Part shown: positions 18,924 through 28,611 of the stretch, piece by piece
Numbering within the stretch: the first letter of the stretch is position 1
How the letters are laid out: every line of letters starts with the position of its first letter
Origin: MFD04580-c1 sp963702995
Lineage (GTDB): Bacteria; Planctomycetota; Phycisphaerae; Tepidisphaerales; Tepidisphaeraceae
Assembly (NCBI GenBank): GCA_963702995.1
Contig: OY969783.1
Location: 5,704,001-5,768,000 of the forward strand
Length of the DNA: 64,000 nucleotides
Direction: 5' to 3'
The notes under the pieces: generated by a model
Told to the model about the DNA's origin: nothing
Database searches by the model: none
The model's input: the letters and a program-made list of their open reading frames with translations, nothing else
Position numbers and translations under genes: made by a program

Positions 18924-19134
18924 CAGACAATGCCTCGATCCCGTACACCGCGGATTGCGTGCCGCCGATGCCTGCGATTGGGCGGGGCGCCGTCGCTGGC
19001 GGTTCGATCCGCGATCGAACGTGCTGGAATCAGCCGATGGGCGCAGCCCGGCCGCGCGTTCGCGACGGCACGGGGAACGGCGATCGAACGCGTCGCGAAG
19101 CGGCACGCAACGCGTGCCCTCCGAAATCATTCTC

Positions 19135-20058
19135 ATGCCAACCGCTCTTTCCTTGTTCGTCGCCGTGGGTCATCAAGGCCAGCGGATCGTCTCGGCTGAC
19201 GGGGCCGAATGGTCGAACCTTCAGGTGGGCCAGGAAGGGGAGGTCTACCGCGCGGCGGCCGCGGGGAACGGGCGGCTGGTCGCCGTCGGCTCATTCGGGG
19301 GCGAGAACCTACTCGCCTCCTCAACCGACGGCGTCACCTGGGCCGTGGCCAAACGGAGCGGCGAGTACAAGCGTTACGTACGGGCGCTCGGCTTTGGGAC
19401 AGTGGACGGCAAGGGGTTGTTCGTCGCTCCCGGCGGCGACCCGGTGACGGTCGGGGTCTCGAACCCCTTTGTCATCACGTCGCCTGACGGCGGGGAGTGG
19501 GGGCCGTATACGCCGATCAAGGGGAGGAACATCATCCGCCGCATCGCGTTCGGGGCGGGGCGATTCGTCGGCGTCGGCGATCGTGGCCGCCGGGCGGCTT
19601 CGGTCGATGGGGTCCACTGGGACGATGCGCCGGATGTGAAAGCGATCGATACGCTGGTGGACATCGCCTACGGCCCAATAATCGGCGGCCGCGAGAAGGG
19701 GCTGTTCGTCGGGGTCGGTTTGAACAGCCTGCGGATGGTCAGCGAAGACGGCCTGCACTGGTCCGAACGGCAGGTGGGCGAAGAGGGCGAGCACCTGAAT
19801 TCGATCGTCTGGGCGGGCGACTGCTTCGTCGGGATCGGGCCGCAGGTGTCCTACGCATCGTCCGACGGGGTGAAGTGGACGCGCCTGGAGAGCAAAGACG
19901 GCCCGCTCACCGCGACCTGGGGCAAAGTTGCCGGGAAGGGCGTCTTTGTGGGCACCCAATGGCGTGGGCGGCTGCTCCGGTCTGAGGACGGCGCGACTTG
20001 GACGCAGGTTTACAAGTCCGAGAACCATTTCGAAGCCGTCGCGTTCTGCGACGGCTAA
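19135..20058 (+). CDS. BNR-like beta-propeller protein
   Basis: 307-residue protein from the ATG at 19135. It consists of about six repeats with S-x-DG-x-x-W motifs (SADGAEW, STDGVTW, SPDGGEW, SVDGVHW, SEDGLHW, SSDGVKW, SEDGATW), the hallmark of BNR/Asp-box propellers. No signal peptide is visible from this start, which is unusual for the family; a longer in-frame upstream reading (from about 18955) is Arg-rich and not signal-like. It follows the DUF1552 gene by about 210 bases. Function unknown; likely ligand or substrate binding rather than catalysis. Confidence 0.7.
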   Translation: MPTALSLFVAVGHQGQRIVSADGAEWSNLQVGQEGEVYRAAAAGNGRLVAVGSFGGENLLASSTDGVTWAVAKRSGEYKRYVRALGFGTVDGKGLFVAPGGDPVTVGVSNPFVITSPDGGEWGPYTPIKGRNIIRRIAFGAGRFVGVGDRGRRAASVDGVHWDDAPDVKAIDTLVDIAYGPIIGGREKGLFVGVGLNSLRMVSEDGLHWSERQVGEEGEHLNSIVWAGDCFVGIGPQVSYASSDGVKWTRLESKDGPLTATWGKVAGKGVFVGTQWRGRLLRSEDGATWTQVYKSENHFEAVAFCDG

Positions 20059-20128
20059 CGAGAGGGGCGAACAAACCCTCTGATCGCCAATCGGGGCCGT
20101 CGCCGCTTCACTTTGCTATATTCCGCTC

Positions 20129-20908
20129 ATGTCTGATCTGCCTGCCAAATTGGAGCCCGAGCCCGCGCAACAAGCGATCGAGGAGGATGAAGTCCCCTTT
20201 GATGCGTACTGGCGTCTGAGAATGGAAGGCGCCGCCTCCCGGCTGAAGGCGGTCCAAGCTATTGTCACGCATAGCCCGTCGCGCGGCACATTCGCTGAAT
20301 CGTTGCTGCGAGAAGTGATCGCCGAGTTCCTTCCGCAGCGTTACGCAGCGGCGACGGGCTTCATCATCGATCGTCCGAGGCGGTCGAACCAGGTGGATAT
20401 CGTCGTCTACGATCAGTTGACCGACTCGCCGGTATTTCGCGACGGCGGGTTCGTTGTTCTAACTCCTGGCACGGCGAAACTGGTGATCGAAGTGAAAAGT
20501 TTGCTCGCCGGCGCGAAAGACGGTGGTGAGATCAAAAGGGCGTTCGACAACATCCGCTCGGTGAAGCAGGTCGATCGAAAGGTTCGCGGCTTCGTTTTCG
20601 GTTACGGCGGCAACTCTGTCGACACATTTGTCGAGCACGCGAAGACGTGGGGGCTCGGAGCCGACGCCGTGCCGCGCAACGAATGGCCTGACCGGGTGTA
20701 CAATCTCGAGGAGCAATTCTCGATGGTTCCGACGCCAGCCATGGTAGAGCCCGACGACAGCCTTAGCGAAGACTCAACTCACGGCATCTACTCAGATCAG
20801 GCTGTTGTCCGATCGTTCCTGACCGCGGCGTTGCAGGCAATCAATCTCGGCAATGTTCGAGGGTTTTTGTCTGCGGATGCGATCGCCGACCCAAAAACGA
20901 CGTTTTAA
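20129..20908 (+). CDS. DUF6602-like protein with PD-(D/E)xK nuclease-type motif
   Basis: 259 residues, start ATG 20129. A conserved block resembles the DUF6602 family: GTFAESLLREVIAEFLP with Glu58, then NQVDIVVYD with Asp90, then AKLVIEVKS with Glu121 and Lys123. Glu...Asp...Glu-x-Lys in this spacing is the PD-(D/E)xK nuclease signature. Such domains are often found as effectors in defence genes, but no ATPase or methylase partner is adjacent. The stop is followed 12 bases later by the next gene on the same strand, so the two are probably co-transcribed. Base composition is visibly lower in GC than the flanking genes. Nuclease activity is inferred only. Confidence 0.6.
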   Translation: MSDLPAKLEPEPAQQAIEEDEVPFDAYWRLRMEGAASRLKAVQAIVTHSPSRGTFAESLLREVIAEFLPQRYAAATGFIIDRPRRSNQVDIVVYDQLTDSPVFRDGGFVVLTPGTAKLVIEVKSLLAGAKDGGEIKRAFDNIRSVKQVDRKVRGFVFGYGGNSVDTFVEHAKTWGLGADAVPRNEWPDRVYNLEEQFSMVPTPAMVEPDDSLSEDSTHGIYSDQAVVRSFLTAALQAINLGNVRGFLSADAIADPKTTF

Positions 20909-20920
20909 CTTCCGAGCATC

Positions 20921-21340
20921 ATGCCGAACGAATCCCCTATCACGATCGTCACCTTTGATACGATCCAGGAGTTCTTCCGGGAGTTGCAAGAACGGCCGCA
21001 CGTTCACCTCGTCAAGGTTGCCGATCAAGGGCTGGTCCAGCCGGCCAGACGAGGCGGCGGGATCGTGATGCAGCCCATGGTGCGAGTCGTCGCAACAGCG
21101 TTTGATTATAAAACCAACGAGATTCTGCGTTGGGACGACACTTGGGATGTCGGAAGTAACGTCGTCAGTCAAGGCGGGAAAGACGGCGAAGGCCGCCACA
21201 ATGACCCAACCGGCGTTCGGACACGGAACAAGATCATTCTTGAATGCCAGAAACGCAGTCTTCAAGTGGTCCGCGATGATGAATGGAAGCCGCAAGACGT
21301 CCTCGACACCCTGGCGGGCATTGGGCCTCGTGGGAAGTGA
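20921..21340 (+). CDS. Hypothetical 139-residue protein
   Basis: No family recognised. The protein is soluble, with no signal peptide or membrane segment. It begins 12 bases after the DUF6602-like gene, suggesting an operon and perhaps a partner or immunity role. The C-terminal half (TRNKIILECQKRSLQVVRDD) is basic and could be a helical tail. Confidence 0.6.
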   Translation: MPNESPITIVTFDTIQEFFRELQERPHVHLVKVADQGLVQPARRGGGIVMQPMVRVVATAFDYKTNEILRWDDTWDVGSNVVSQGGKDGEGRHNDPTGVRTRNKIILECQKRSLQVVRDDEWKPQDVLDTLAGIGPRGK

Positions 21341-21413
21341 CTCAGTCGCGTCGAAGCGATCGCGTTCCGCGATGGGTCGTGGCCGAGTCGAGCAAGCGCT
21401 CACAGAGGGTACG

Positions 21414-21818
21414 ATGGCGCCCGACGACGGGTTGAGCTGCTCGAAGTGCGGGTATGACCTGACAAGCCTGGAGCATTTCGGCAAATGCCCGGAGTGCGGA
21501 ACGTTCGTCAGCTATTCGAAGATCGTCCGCAGCATCAAACCGAAGCCCACCACGCATCTTTGGTACGTGAATTTGACCGCGTGCTGGTTGATTTCCCTGT
21601 TCTGGCTGGCGCGTAGGAGAACGGGGCCGGTACCGGTCTCGATCGCAGTGCTCCTCATTTGCCTTATCATTGCGATGCCAGCGATCGGATTGTCTGAAAT
21701 CCTCAAGATCGTCCGAGGGCCTCCGTCGGGGAAGAACATGGCCCTTCTCGTCTGCGCGACGCTCGCCAACACTTCGGTTATCGTTCTGCTGATCTGGTCG
21801 GTAACATCATGTTGCTGA
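21414..21818 (+). CDS. Zinc-ribbon membrane protein
   Basis: 134 residues from the ATG at 21414, which has AGAGGG upstream; an alternative ATG is at 21372. The N terminus carries a zinc ribbon (CSKCGYDL ... CPECG), a fold common at the start of planctomycete membrane proteins. About three hydrophobic segments follow (LTACWLISLFWL, VSIAVLLICLIIAMPAIG, ALLVCATLANTSVIVLLIW). It is the third gene of a co-directional group with the DUF6602-like protein. Function unknown. Confidence 0.6.
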   Translation: MAPDDGLSCSKCGYDLTSLEHFGKCPECGTFVSYSKIVRSIKPKPTTHLWYVNLTACWLISLFWLARRRTGPVPVSIAVLLICLIIAMPAIGLSEILKIVRGPPSGKNMALLVCATLANTSVIVLLIWSVTSCC

Positions 21819-21864
21819 CCCGGTCGATAGCGTGGAACGACCGGCCCACATCGATCGGTTTGGC

Positions 21865-22787
21865 CTATTTGCTCGGCGCATCCTTCGCGTCCGACATCCC
21901 GGCAATCTTGTCCCTCAGGCGGGCGGCCTCTTCGTACTCTTCGTTCTTAATCGCCCGGTCGAGCTTGCGCTTGAGTTGCTCCAGCGGGTTCACCGGCAGC
22001 TTGCGGCGGATATCGCGGGCGAAACGCTTCAGCACACGCACCTCGTTGGACTCGGCGTAGGCCTCGTCCTGCCCGAAGCGGGCGAAGAATTCTCGGATGT
22101 CGATGAGCCCCCGGTCCACCGTCGCCAATGCGCCCGGAAATCGCCCTCCTTGAACTGGATCGACGCCTGGGCGCGGGCGTTCATCATCGTGATGTAGGGG
22201 CGGTATTGCTCCAGCACCAGGCGATCCTGCTCCTCGGCCGCGAACTTATGGCAGAGGTCGAGCACGCGGAGGTTTCGGGCGGTGTCGCGGACGACGCCGG
22301 GGAATTCCTCCAGAACGAACAGGCTCAGGTAACGGTGATAGTACATCACCGCTTCTTCCCGCAAGGACTGGCAGGACGAGGGGTTGATCTGGAAGCCAAG
22401 GTCCGTGCCGTTGCGGCGGCGGTGGTCGATGAGCTGTTTCTCGAAATAGTCTAGCAGCGATTCACACCCGTGCGGCCGCGTGCCGTCGGGGCGGCCGGTC
22501 ATCTCCATCTGGAGCAGGCCAAGGTCCAGTCGCATCTGCAACTTCGGAGCGCCGTCCAGGCCACTCACCTTTCGAACGTTGATCGTCCCCGGCTCATAAT
22601 CCCACCCGCGGAGGACGGGAGTGATGTCTTTATTGGACGCACGGCCTTCCGTGCGCGGCTCAGGGCGAGGCTCGGGACGCTCGGCGCGGTCATGGCGGCT
22701 GTGGCGTTCGGAGCGATCATTTCGATCGAGGCGATCGGGGCGGTCGTGCCGATGATGTTTCGGATTGTGCGACGAATCTTCGGGCAT
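21865..22787 (-). CDS. UVR-motif protein (UvrB/C domain, McsA-like), one frameshift
   Basis: Protein of about 307 residues after correction. The N terminus is a His/Arg/Asp-rich low-complexity tail; the middle has a conserved segment (RLDLGLLQMEMTGRPDG, GCESLLDYFEKQL, YYHRYLSLFVLEEF) seen in planctomycete UVR proteins. The C-terminal end has a UVR helix pair (QLKRKLDRAIKNEEYEEAA followed by RLRDKI) in a different frame. One base is missing near 22130-22136, where FRAH should run into LATVDRGLIDIREFF. The UVR motif is normally a UvrA/UvrC- or McsB-contact element; here the role is unknown. Confidence 0.7.
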
Positions 22788-23073
22788 CGGAAAGTCACTC
22801 CCAACCGGCCGCAGCGACAGAAGGGGCTTTAACCCCGACGACAGCGGCTTCAGCCACTTCTCAGACGATCGAAATCTGTTGACGACGACGAGCCGATTTT
22901 AGCCCCCGATCAGGCCAGATCCAAATTCTATTTGAGTTCACATCGGGGCGACATGTAGGGGCTGGCGCCAAGCTCGACCGAAAATGTAGTGGGTCCGGTC
23001 ATCGAACTCCCATTGGGGCGGCAGGGCGGCGTGCTGGTCTCCACCTGCCAATCCCCGTAGAGTTGAACAGGTT

Positions 23074-24257
23074 ATGAACACGCCTGTCAACGACGACCCA
23101 CCGACGGGAGCAGCCCCCGCGGCGACCCATCTCCCGAACCTCCTGCACGAGCTTCACACTCAGGCTGACGCCGAGTTCCAGCCGTACGGGGCGGTGGAGG
23201 TCGTCAGCACGTTTGGCGAGCCCCAAGCCGAGTATGCGGCGATTCGAAAGGGGTGTGCGCTGATCGATCTTCCGCAGCGCGGCCTCCTCGAAGTGAGCGG
23301 GAAGGATCGCCTCCCGTTCCTGAACAACCTGCTGACGAATGAGACGTGGTCGAAGCTGACCAAAACGGGCATGGCCGCCGGAGCGGGGGTCTACGCCTTC
23401 TTCTTGAACAACAAGGGCCGCATTGTCGCCGACATGAATGTGCTCGAGCGCGGCGAGCGCGTGCTGATCGAGATGGACGCCCGGATGGTCGAACCCATCC
23501 GCGTGGCCTTCGACCGTTATATATTTACGGAGAAGGTTCAGCTTCACAATCGAGTCGGGGCGATTCACGAGTTCGCCCTGCACGGGCCCGGCGCCCGCGG
23601 TCCTTGATGCGGCCGCCGGCGGGCATGTCGTCGAGCTGGCTCCGCTCGGATCGACTAAGGCCACGCTGTTCGGGGTTGAGGCGACAGTCTGGCGGGATGA
23701 CGTGTGCGCCGTCCCTGGGCTGCACCTGATCGTGGACGCCGCTCACGCGCGGACGCTCTGGATGAACCTGATCGCCCAACTAGGCCAGTCGGCCGAGATG
23801 GGCCGCCGGGCGTTGCGGCCGGTGGGGTGGGCGGCCTTCAACGCCTGCCGGATCGAAGGCGGCCGCCCGTTTTTCGGGATCGACTTCGACGACACCATCC
23901 TCCCGGCCGAAACCGGCCAACTCGCCCGAGCCGTCAGCTTCACCAAGGGGTGCTACCTCGGGCAGGAAATAGTTGCGCGGATGCATGCCCGGAGCCAGGT
24001 CGCGAAGCAGATCGTCGCCCTGCGGCTGGAAGACGACGCGCTCCCCCTTGCCGGCGCAGCGCGTATACGACGAGCAACAAAACCAGGTCGGCGGCGTCAC
24101 CAGCAGCACGATCTCGCCGGTATTGTCGAACGCGGCCATCTGCCTGGCGCTTCTTAAGAAGCCGTTCTATACGCCGGGGACCGTCGTGAGCGTCCCAGCC
24201 GAAGGAAGCTTCCGGAAGGCAACGGTTGTCCAGGCACCCTTCGTTGCGGCGCCCTGA
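23074..24257 (+). CDS. ygfZ: YgfZ/GcvT-like folate-binding protein, two frameshifts
   Basis: Aminomethyltransferase-fold protein related to YgfZ, which in other bacteria helps maturation of Fe-S enzymes. Conserved pieces lie in three frames: KGCALIDLPQRGLLEVSGKD and LNNKGRIVADMNVLERG (first), GIDFDDTILPAE and the diagnostic KGCYLGQEIVARMHARSQV (second), and VYDEQQNQVGGVTSS (third). Each switch requires one extra base (or two missing), near 23595-23605 and near 24050-24060. The KGCYLGQE motif marks YgfZ rather than GcvT. It is either interrupted in this strain or a product of sequence error. Confidence 0.7.
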
Positions 24258-24481
24258 CCAGCGAGCTGCGAGAGATGTTCCTTGCCGGGCCGGTTTTAGC
24301 AAAGCGACAATCACCGTGCTTCAGCATCCGTCCACCTTCCCCGCAAGCCTTCGATCGTCGTTGGACGCCCATGCTGACGCACGATTCGCGTGCGTCGCCG
24401 CACCGATGCAGTGGACGGCGTGAACCGGAAGTTTGGCGGGTGGGATCTGTCAGGCTCTGTCAGAACCAACGGCCAACAAAA

Positions 24482-24504
24482 ACCCCATCCGTTGCGGATG
24501 GGGT
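24482..24504 (-). terminator. Rho-independent terminator of the tRNA-Gly gene
   Basis: On the minus strand, a stem of ten base pairs (ACCCCATCCG with CGGATGGGGT, three-base loop) is followed directly by a run of five T. It ends transcription of the tRNA gene, about 12 bases beyond its 3' end. One of the clearest canonical terminators in the window. Confidence 0.88.
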
Positions 24505-24515
24505 GTCGCGGACAA

Positions 24516-24587
<72 letters not shown>

Positions 24588-25037
24588 ATCGGAGCTGACT
24601 TCTGTTGAGATTCGTGCGGTCCCGACTGCGCGTTTTCGGCTTACGAGCGCGTATGATACCGCGGCTTCGCGGGGCTGCAAGAGAACGATGAGGGCGTCAG
24701 TTTCTGGACAACGTATGGATGTCCGCATCTCTAAATGCTCCTTCTTGCCTGGGCTCCACGAGAAGGTCAGCGCTCGTCCAAACGGATCGCCTCAATCGCT
24801 CATCCCAGCGATCAGGAAGCTCCCGTCGTGTCAGCGACTACCTAGGCTCCGATGCCGCGTCGCACTTGATGGTGAACGTGAGCATGTGGGATACAGTCAA
24901 GCATGCCCAGGCGATGTCATCGCTCGAGCGGCCGCGCCGAAGTCCGCGTTGCCCGAAGGGACTCTCGGTGGGCCGCTACGCGGCCGCCAGCCGACGCAGC
25001 CAGCTTGGACCCACCGGAACATCCGCGGATCGAACCG
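24588..25037. other. Region without a recognisable gene
   Basis: About 450 bases between the tRNA-Gly and the DUF350 gene. Short overlapping reading frames lack ribosome sites and any conserved motif. Nothing supported was found. Confidence 0.55.
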
Positions 25038-25328
25038 CTAGCCGATCATCGCCGCCACCACGACGATGCTGATGCCGATAATGATCGCCGCGACGACGAT
25101 CGCCACGGCGATGTTGTGCTTCTCGGCCAGTTCGGTCTCGACGTCGATCTTCGGGGTGATCCAATCGAACGCCTTGAACCCGAGCAGGGTCAGCACGATC
25201 CCGAGCAGTCCGAAGGCGGCCGTGTAAAGCAGGGCCTGCCAGACCGATTGCGCCGGCCAGGGGAGGACGGCAAGGAACCTGCCAAGGCCGATCAGGTCGA
25301 TGCTGTAGAACTTTGCAACGAGATGCAT
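25038..25328 (-). CDS. DUF350-type (YjfL-like) small membrane protein
   Basis: 96 residues with two to three hydrophobic segments (ALLYTAAFGLLGIVLTLLGF and AVAIVVAAIIIGISIVVVA) separated by FDWITPKIDVETELAEKHN. This matches the DUF350/YjfL pattern, usually of four transmembrane helices in two repeats; here one repeat unit is present. It follows the YjfC-like ATP-grasp gene by 39 bases on the same strand, the pairing known from yjfC-yjfL type clusters. Function in the family is unknown. Confidence 0.75.
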   Translation of the reverse strand: MHLVAKFYSIDLIGLGRFLAVLPWPAQSVWQALLYTAAFGLLGIVLTLLGFKAFDWITPKIDVETELAEKHNIAVAIVVAAIIIGISIVVVAAMIG

Positions 25329-25367
25329 GAGAGGCCTTTCCGTTGTTCGAAGCCGGCCTAAACCAGG

Positions 25368-26576
25368 CTACTTGTTGAACACGTGCGGGACGAAACGGCT
25401 CGCGTTGCCGGTGATCGGGCTACGGTCTTCCCGGATGCCGATGCCGGCGGCCGTTCCGTCGATCATCCAACTGCCGATCACCGGGAAGTACCCATCCTGC
25501 TCCGGCAGGAGGAAAAGCTCCTGGTACACGAAGGGGCCCTGCGAGTGAGGGCCGCCGGTCTCCTGCGCGACCTTCCCGCCGATCACGCGCTGAATGTTGG
25601 CGCCCTCGCGGCCGAAGATCGGCTTGCGGACGTGTGGGCCGTCCATCGGCTCGAATGACGCCTTCAAGAGGTAGGGGCTTTCGGGGAACAGCTCGTATAG
25701 AACGGGCAAGATCGCCTTGTTGCTGAGGAGCATCTTCCACGGGGGCTCCAGCCAGCGGGTTGTGCGCTCCAGCAATTGCGGGGCGAAGGCTTCCTGGGTC
25801 ATCCATTCCCAGGGGTAGAGCTTGAACGCCCGGCGGATCGGCCGCTCCTGGAGGTCAACGAAGAGCCTGCGGCCCCAGTTCCAGCCGATCGACTCGACAT
25901 CGATCGACTCGGTCGTCAGGCCCGCCTGGATCGCCGTGTCCCGGAGGTAGGTGACGGTGATCAAATCTTCGACCGGGTCGGCGAGGGTCGAAAAGTAGAC
26001 GATGTCGGATGGCTCGTTCGCCGGGAGCGCCGGCCGCGTGAAGGCGTCCCAGCGCTTCCAGGCGTCGATGAGGCGCTCGTGGATGGAATTGAACTGATCG
26101 ACCGTGGCGATGCCCACTTCGGGGAAGACATCTTTGAACCAGAACCATTGAATCACCGCGGCCTCGAGGAGGGAGGTCGGCGTGTCCGCGTTGTACTCAA
26201 GCAGCTTCGGCGTTCGGCGGCCGTCGTAGGCGAGGTCGAAGCGGCCGTAGACGGAGACTTCGTCTTCGGCCCAGCTTCGCACGATGTAGTCGATGAACGG
26301 CGGAGGGATCTGGAACCGGTCGAAGGCGCGGCCCTTGATGACATGATCGACGGCCGCAAGGCACATTCGGTCCAGGTCGTAAGTGGCGGCTTCCAGAGTG
26401 TCGATCTGGGAACGGGTGAAGTGGTAGTAGGCGCCTTCCGTCCAATACGCGTGACCATCAGGGGAGTGAAATGACAACCCCTGCGATTCAACGCGCTGCT
26501 CCCACTGCGGCCGAGGTTGGACAGTGATGCGGCGCATAATCAATGCCGTGGCGACGACCCAGGCGACAGGCTTCAC
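25368..26576 (-). CDS. Glutathionylspermidine synthase-like ATP-grasp protein (YjfC/YgiC family)
   Basis: ATP-grasp amide ligase-like protein, 402 residues from a GTG at 26576 that overlaps the previous stop as GTGA, or 389 from the ATG at 26537 (MRRITVQPRP), which fits family N termini better. Family blocks: YYHFTRSQIDTLE, YGRFDLAYDGRRTPKLLEYNADTPTSL, SNKAILPVLYELFPE, and REGANIQ with a lysine/glycine-rich nucleotide site. E. coli YgiC and YjfC are related to the synthetase half of Gsp synthase, but the true substrate is not known. It sits between the Gly-rich protein and the DUF350 gene, all on one strand. Confidence 0.82.
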   Translation of the reverse strand: MKPVAWVVATALIMRRITVQPRPQWEQRVESQGLSFHSPDGHAYWTEGAYYHFTRSQIDTLEAATYDLDRMCLAAVDHVIKGRAFDRFQIPPPFIDYIVRSWAEDEVSVYGRFDLAYDGRRTPKLLEYNADTPTSLLEAAVIQWFWFKDVFPEVGIATVDQFNSIHERLIDAWKRWDAFTRPALPANEPSDIVYFSTLADPVEDLITVTYLRDTAIQAGLTTESIDVESIGWNWGRRLFVDLQERPIRRAFKLYPWEWMTQEAFAPQLLERTTRWLEPPWKMLLSNKAILPVLYELFPESPYLLKASFEPMDGPHVRKPIFGREGANIQRVIGGKVAQETGGPHSQGPFVYQELFLLPEQDGYFPVIGSWMIDGTAAGIGIREDRSPITGNASRFVPHVFNK

Positions 26577-27007
26577 TCGCCGCCGCCCCCATGGCTGGCG
26601 TGCCCCGAGGCGCCGAACCCGCCGCGCGAGGTCCCTCCTGACGCGTGGCTTCCGGAGCCGCTCTCGCCGGAAGCCCCGGACGAGCCGTGCTCGGAGGTGC
26701 CGACGCCGCTGTCGGATGACCCGCTCCAGCCGCCGCCGCCTCCTCCGCCGCCGCTGAATCGGCGGCCGTAGCGGTGATCGTTCCAGTAGTTGCTCGACGC
26801 GTAGCCGTGCCCGGGGTGGTTTGCGGAAGGTCGGCTGCTCGGCGAGCCCGAGCCGTCACCTGTTTCAGAATTGTAGTCAACGCCTCCGGCATCCCCATCG
26901 CGGAGGGAGGCGTCCGATCGGACGGAACTCCGCGTCGCCTGATAACCCACCACGCCGGCCCCGGAGCCGAGCAACACGAGCGTGATGGCGGCGCTGGACT
27001 TTGTCAT
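26573..27007 (-). CDS. Secreted Gly/Ser-rich protein upstream of the YjfC-like gene
   Basis: 144 residues. Starts MTKSSAAITLVLLGSGAGVVGYQ, an N-terminal hydrophobic segment that could be a signal or anchor; the rest is Gly/Ser/His-rich (FSGGGGGGGGWSGSSDSG). Its stop overlaps the GTG of the next gene. A small surface or lipoprotein-like gene upstream of ygiC-type ligases is also found in E. coli (ygiB), though no sequence identity is claimed. Role unknown. Confidence 0.55.
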   Translation of the reverse strand: MTKSSAAITLVLLGSGAGVVGYQATRSSVRSDASLRDGDAGGVDYNSETGDGSGSPSSRPSANHPGHGYASSNYWNDHRYGRRFSGGGGGGGGWSGSSDSGVGTSEHGSSGASGESGSGSHASGGTSRGGFGASGHASHGGGGE

Positions 27008-27062
27008 GGCGCGAGTCGGCCGCGGCTCGCCACACGGGCGGGGGGCGGAATGTGAAAAACGG

Positions 27063-28049
27063 TCATGTGGGCGGGGCGGCGTTGCTATCTTCGATCTTCG
27101 CCGCCCGACGCCGCTGGCCGCTGAGGAGGTAGACGGCGGCGCGAACGTCGAACAGGGGGTCGTTGGAAGGCTCGATGCCGTCCACGCGGGGGATGGGGTC
27201 GAAGATGATGTGCTTTTGCTCGGCCGCGTCGTTGGCGACGGGCTGGGTCAGCGTGATCACGCCAAGCTCGAGCAGCGGGCGGTCTTCGGGCCAGCGGATC
27301 GTTGCGTCATCAACGACGTCGCCCGCTTCGGCCAACTGGACGACGAGCCGGAAGCGGATCGGACCGGAGGTGAGGCGTTGCGGGAGCTCGACAAACAGAT
27401 AGTCGGGACCGCGGGCGGCGGTTGCGGCGGCCGTCAGGTGGTGGTCGCCGGCCGCGGGGAGGATGCGGTAGCGGCCGAACTGGGTTTCGCCCGCATCGTT
27501 GACGAAGTGCATCGCCGAGACGCCGAAATAAGTTTCACGGGCGAAGCTCGACGGGGCGGGCTTAGGCGCCTGGACGAAGGCAAGGGCGGCCGGATGGGCG
27601 CCCAGGAAGGCCTCCACGGGCGAAGGGCCGCCGGTCGGCGACGCGTTGGGGGCGCTGCTGGCGGCGACGGCCTTCAGGAAGTCGCGGAACTCGTCGGCGG
27701 TGCGGGCCGGGAAGGCATCAATGGAGTGGCTCACGATGTCGGTATGGCTGCGCTCGGCCAGCCGGAAGCGGATGGCCATTCCGCGCGGAGCGGCGTTGGG
27801 GTCGTTGTCCGGAATGACGATTATCCCGGTGGAGTTAGAGAAGCGGACGACGACCGGCGTGCTCGGCCGGTGCATATGCGGGGCGCGCGTCAGCGAGCGC
27901 GCGTCGGGTGACGGGGTGAAGCTCCCCTCGACCATCGCCCCCTTCGCGTGGGCCGGGCGGAACCCGGGGTGGAGGCCGAACACCGTGTCAAACTGGTGCA
28001 GGATGTCGCGGCTCAAGGCAAGAACGCGTTCGTCGGTCGGAAGCGGCAT
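27063..28049 (-). CDS. Catalase-family peroxidase-like protein
   Basis: 328 residues from the ATG at 28049, which has GGAG eight bases upstream. The chain has catalase-fold features: VVVRFSNSTGIIVIPD, PRGMAIRFRL, SFARETYFGVSAMHF, and a C-terminal YLLSGQRRR reminiscent of the heme-side motif of small catalases such as SrpA. It is shorter than typical clade catalases (about 480) and lacks an obvious export signal. It is divergent from the phospholipase C-like gene across a 560-base gap. Peroxidase versus catalase activity cannot be told from the sequence. Confidence 0.75.
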   Translation of the reverse strand: MPLPTDERVLALSRDILHQFDTVFGLHPGFRPAHAKGAMVEGSFTPSPDARSLTRAPHMHRPSTPVVVRFSNSTGIIVIPDNDPNAAPRGMAIRFRLAERSHTDIVSHSIDAFPARTADEFRDFLKAVAASSAPNASPTGGPSPVEAFLGAHPAALAFVQAPKPAPSSFARETYFGVSAMHFVNDAGETQFGRYRILPAAGDHHLTAAATAARGPDYLFVELPQRLTSGPIRFRLVVQLAEAGDVVDDATIRWPEDRPLLELGVITLTQPVANDAAEQKHIIFDPIPRVDGIEPSNDPLFDVRAAVYLLSGQRRRAAKIEDSNAAPPT

Positions 28050-28611
28050 CTCTGGTTCTCCGTTCAGCGGTGGGCGATCGGCCTCGACGTTTCCGGCTCG
28101 CCCGCGGGGCGGGGCCGGCATACAAAGCCCCGTGCCTCCCTTTCGGCTGACGGGCTGTAAGCCTACGCAGTGGAGATAATACACGCTGGAGGCATTGGTG
28201 TAGTTCCGAGGAGGCCGATCAACTTCATTTTTGCGACCGGCCGCACGGCGAGGCGACAGAGCGGGCGGAAACGGGCGCCGACCGCTCAGTCGCAGGATAG
28301 GAAAGCCCCCGCTCCGGCGAGCACCTGGCCCGTTCGCGTCTCTATGTTTTTCGAAAAACGTCGGCCACGACCTTCTCGCGGGTCGCTTCATTCCACATCG
28401 GGCACGCGCTCTCTAGAATCTCCAGCGGCCGGGCGAGATCGGAACCGCCAGGAGGTGGCGATCGTTGTTTCCGACGCGGCACGAGCGGACGACCCGATGC
28501 CCACCCCCTTGGGGGGGGGCGCTTGGAGACGCGGCAAGATCTTTGGAGCAAGGCGCTCATCAGGGCCTCCGATGCCACGTTACGGTTGACGCATATTGAA
28601 AGTGGGAGCCT
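28050..28611. other. Divergent intergenic region
   Basis: About 560 bases between the divergent catalase-like and phospholipase-like genes; presumably holds both promoters, though no clear -35/-10 pair was recognised. Seen: a 14-bp perfect palindrome GTTTTTCGAAAAAC at 28346-28359, a possible operator, and a run of G at about 28505-28515. No gene found. Confidence 0.5.
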
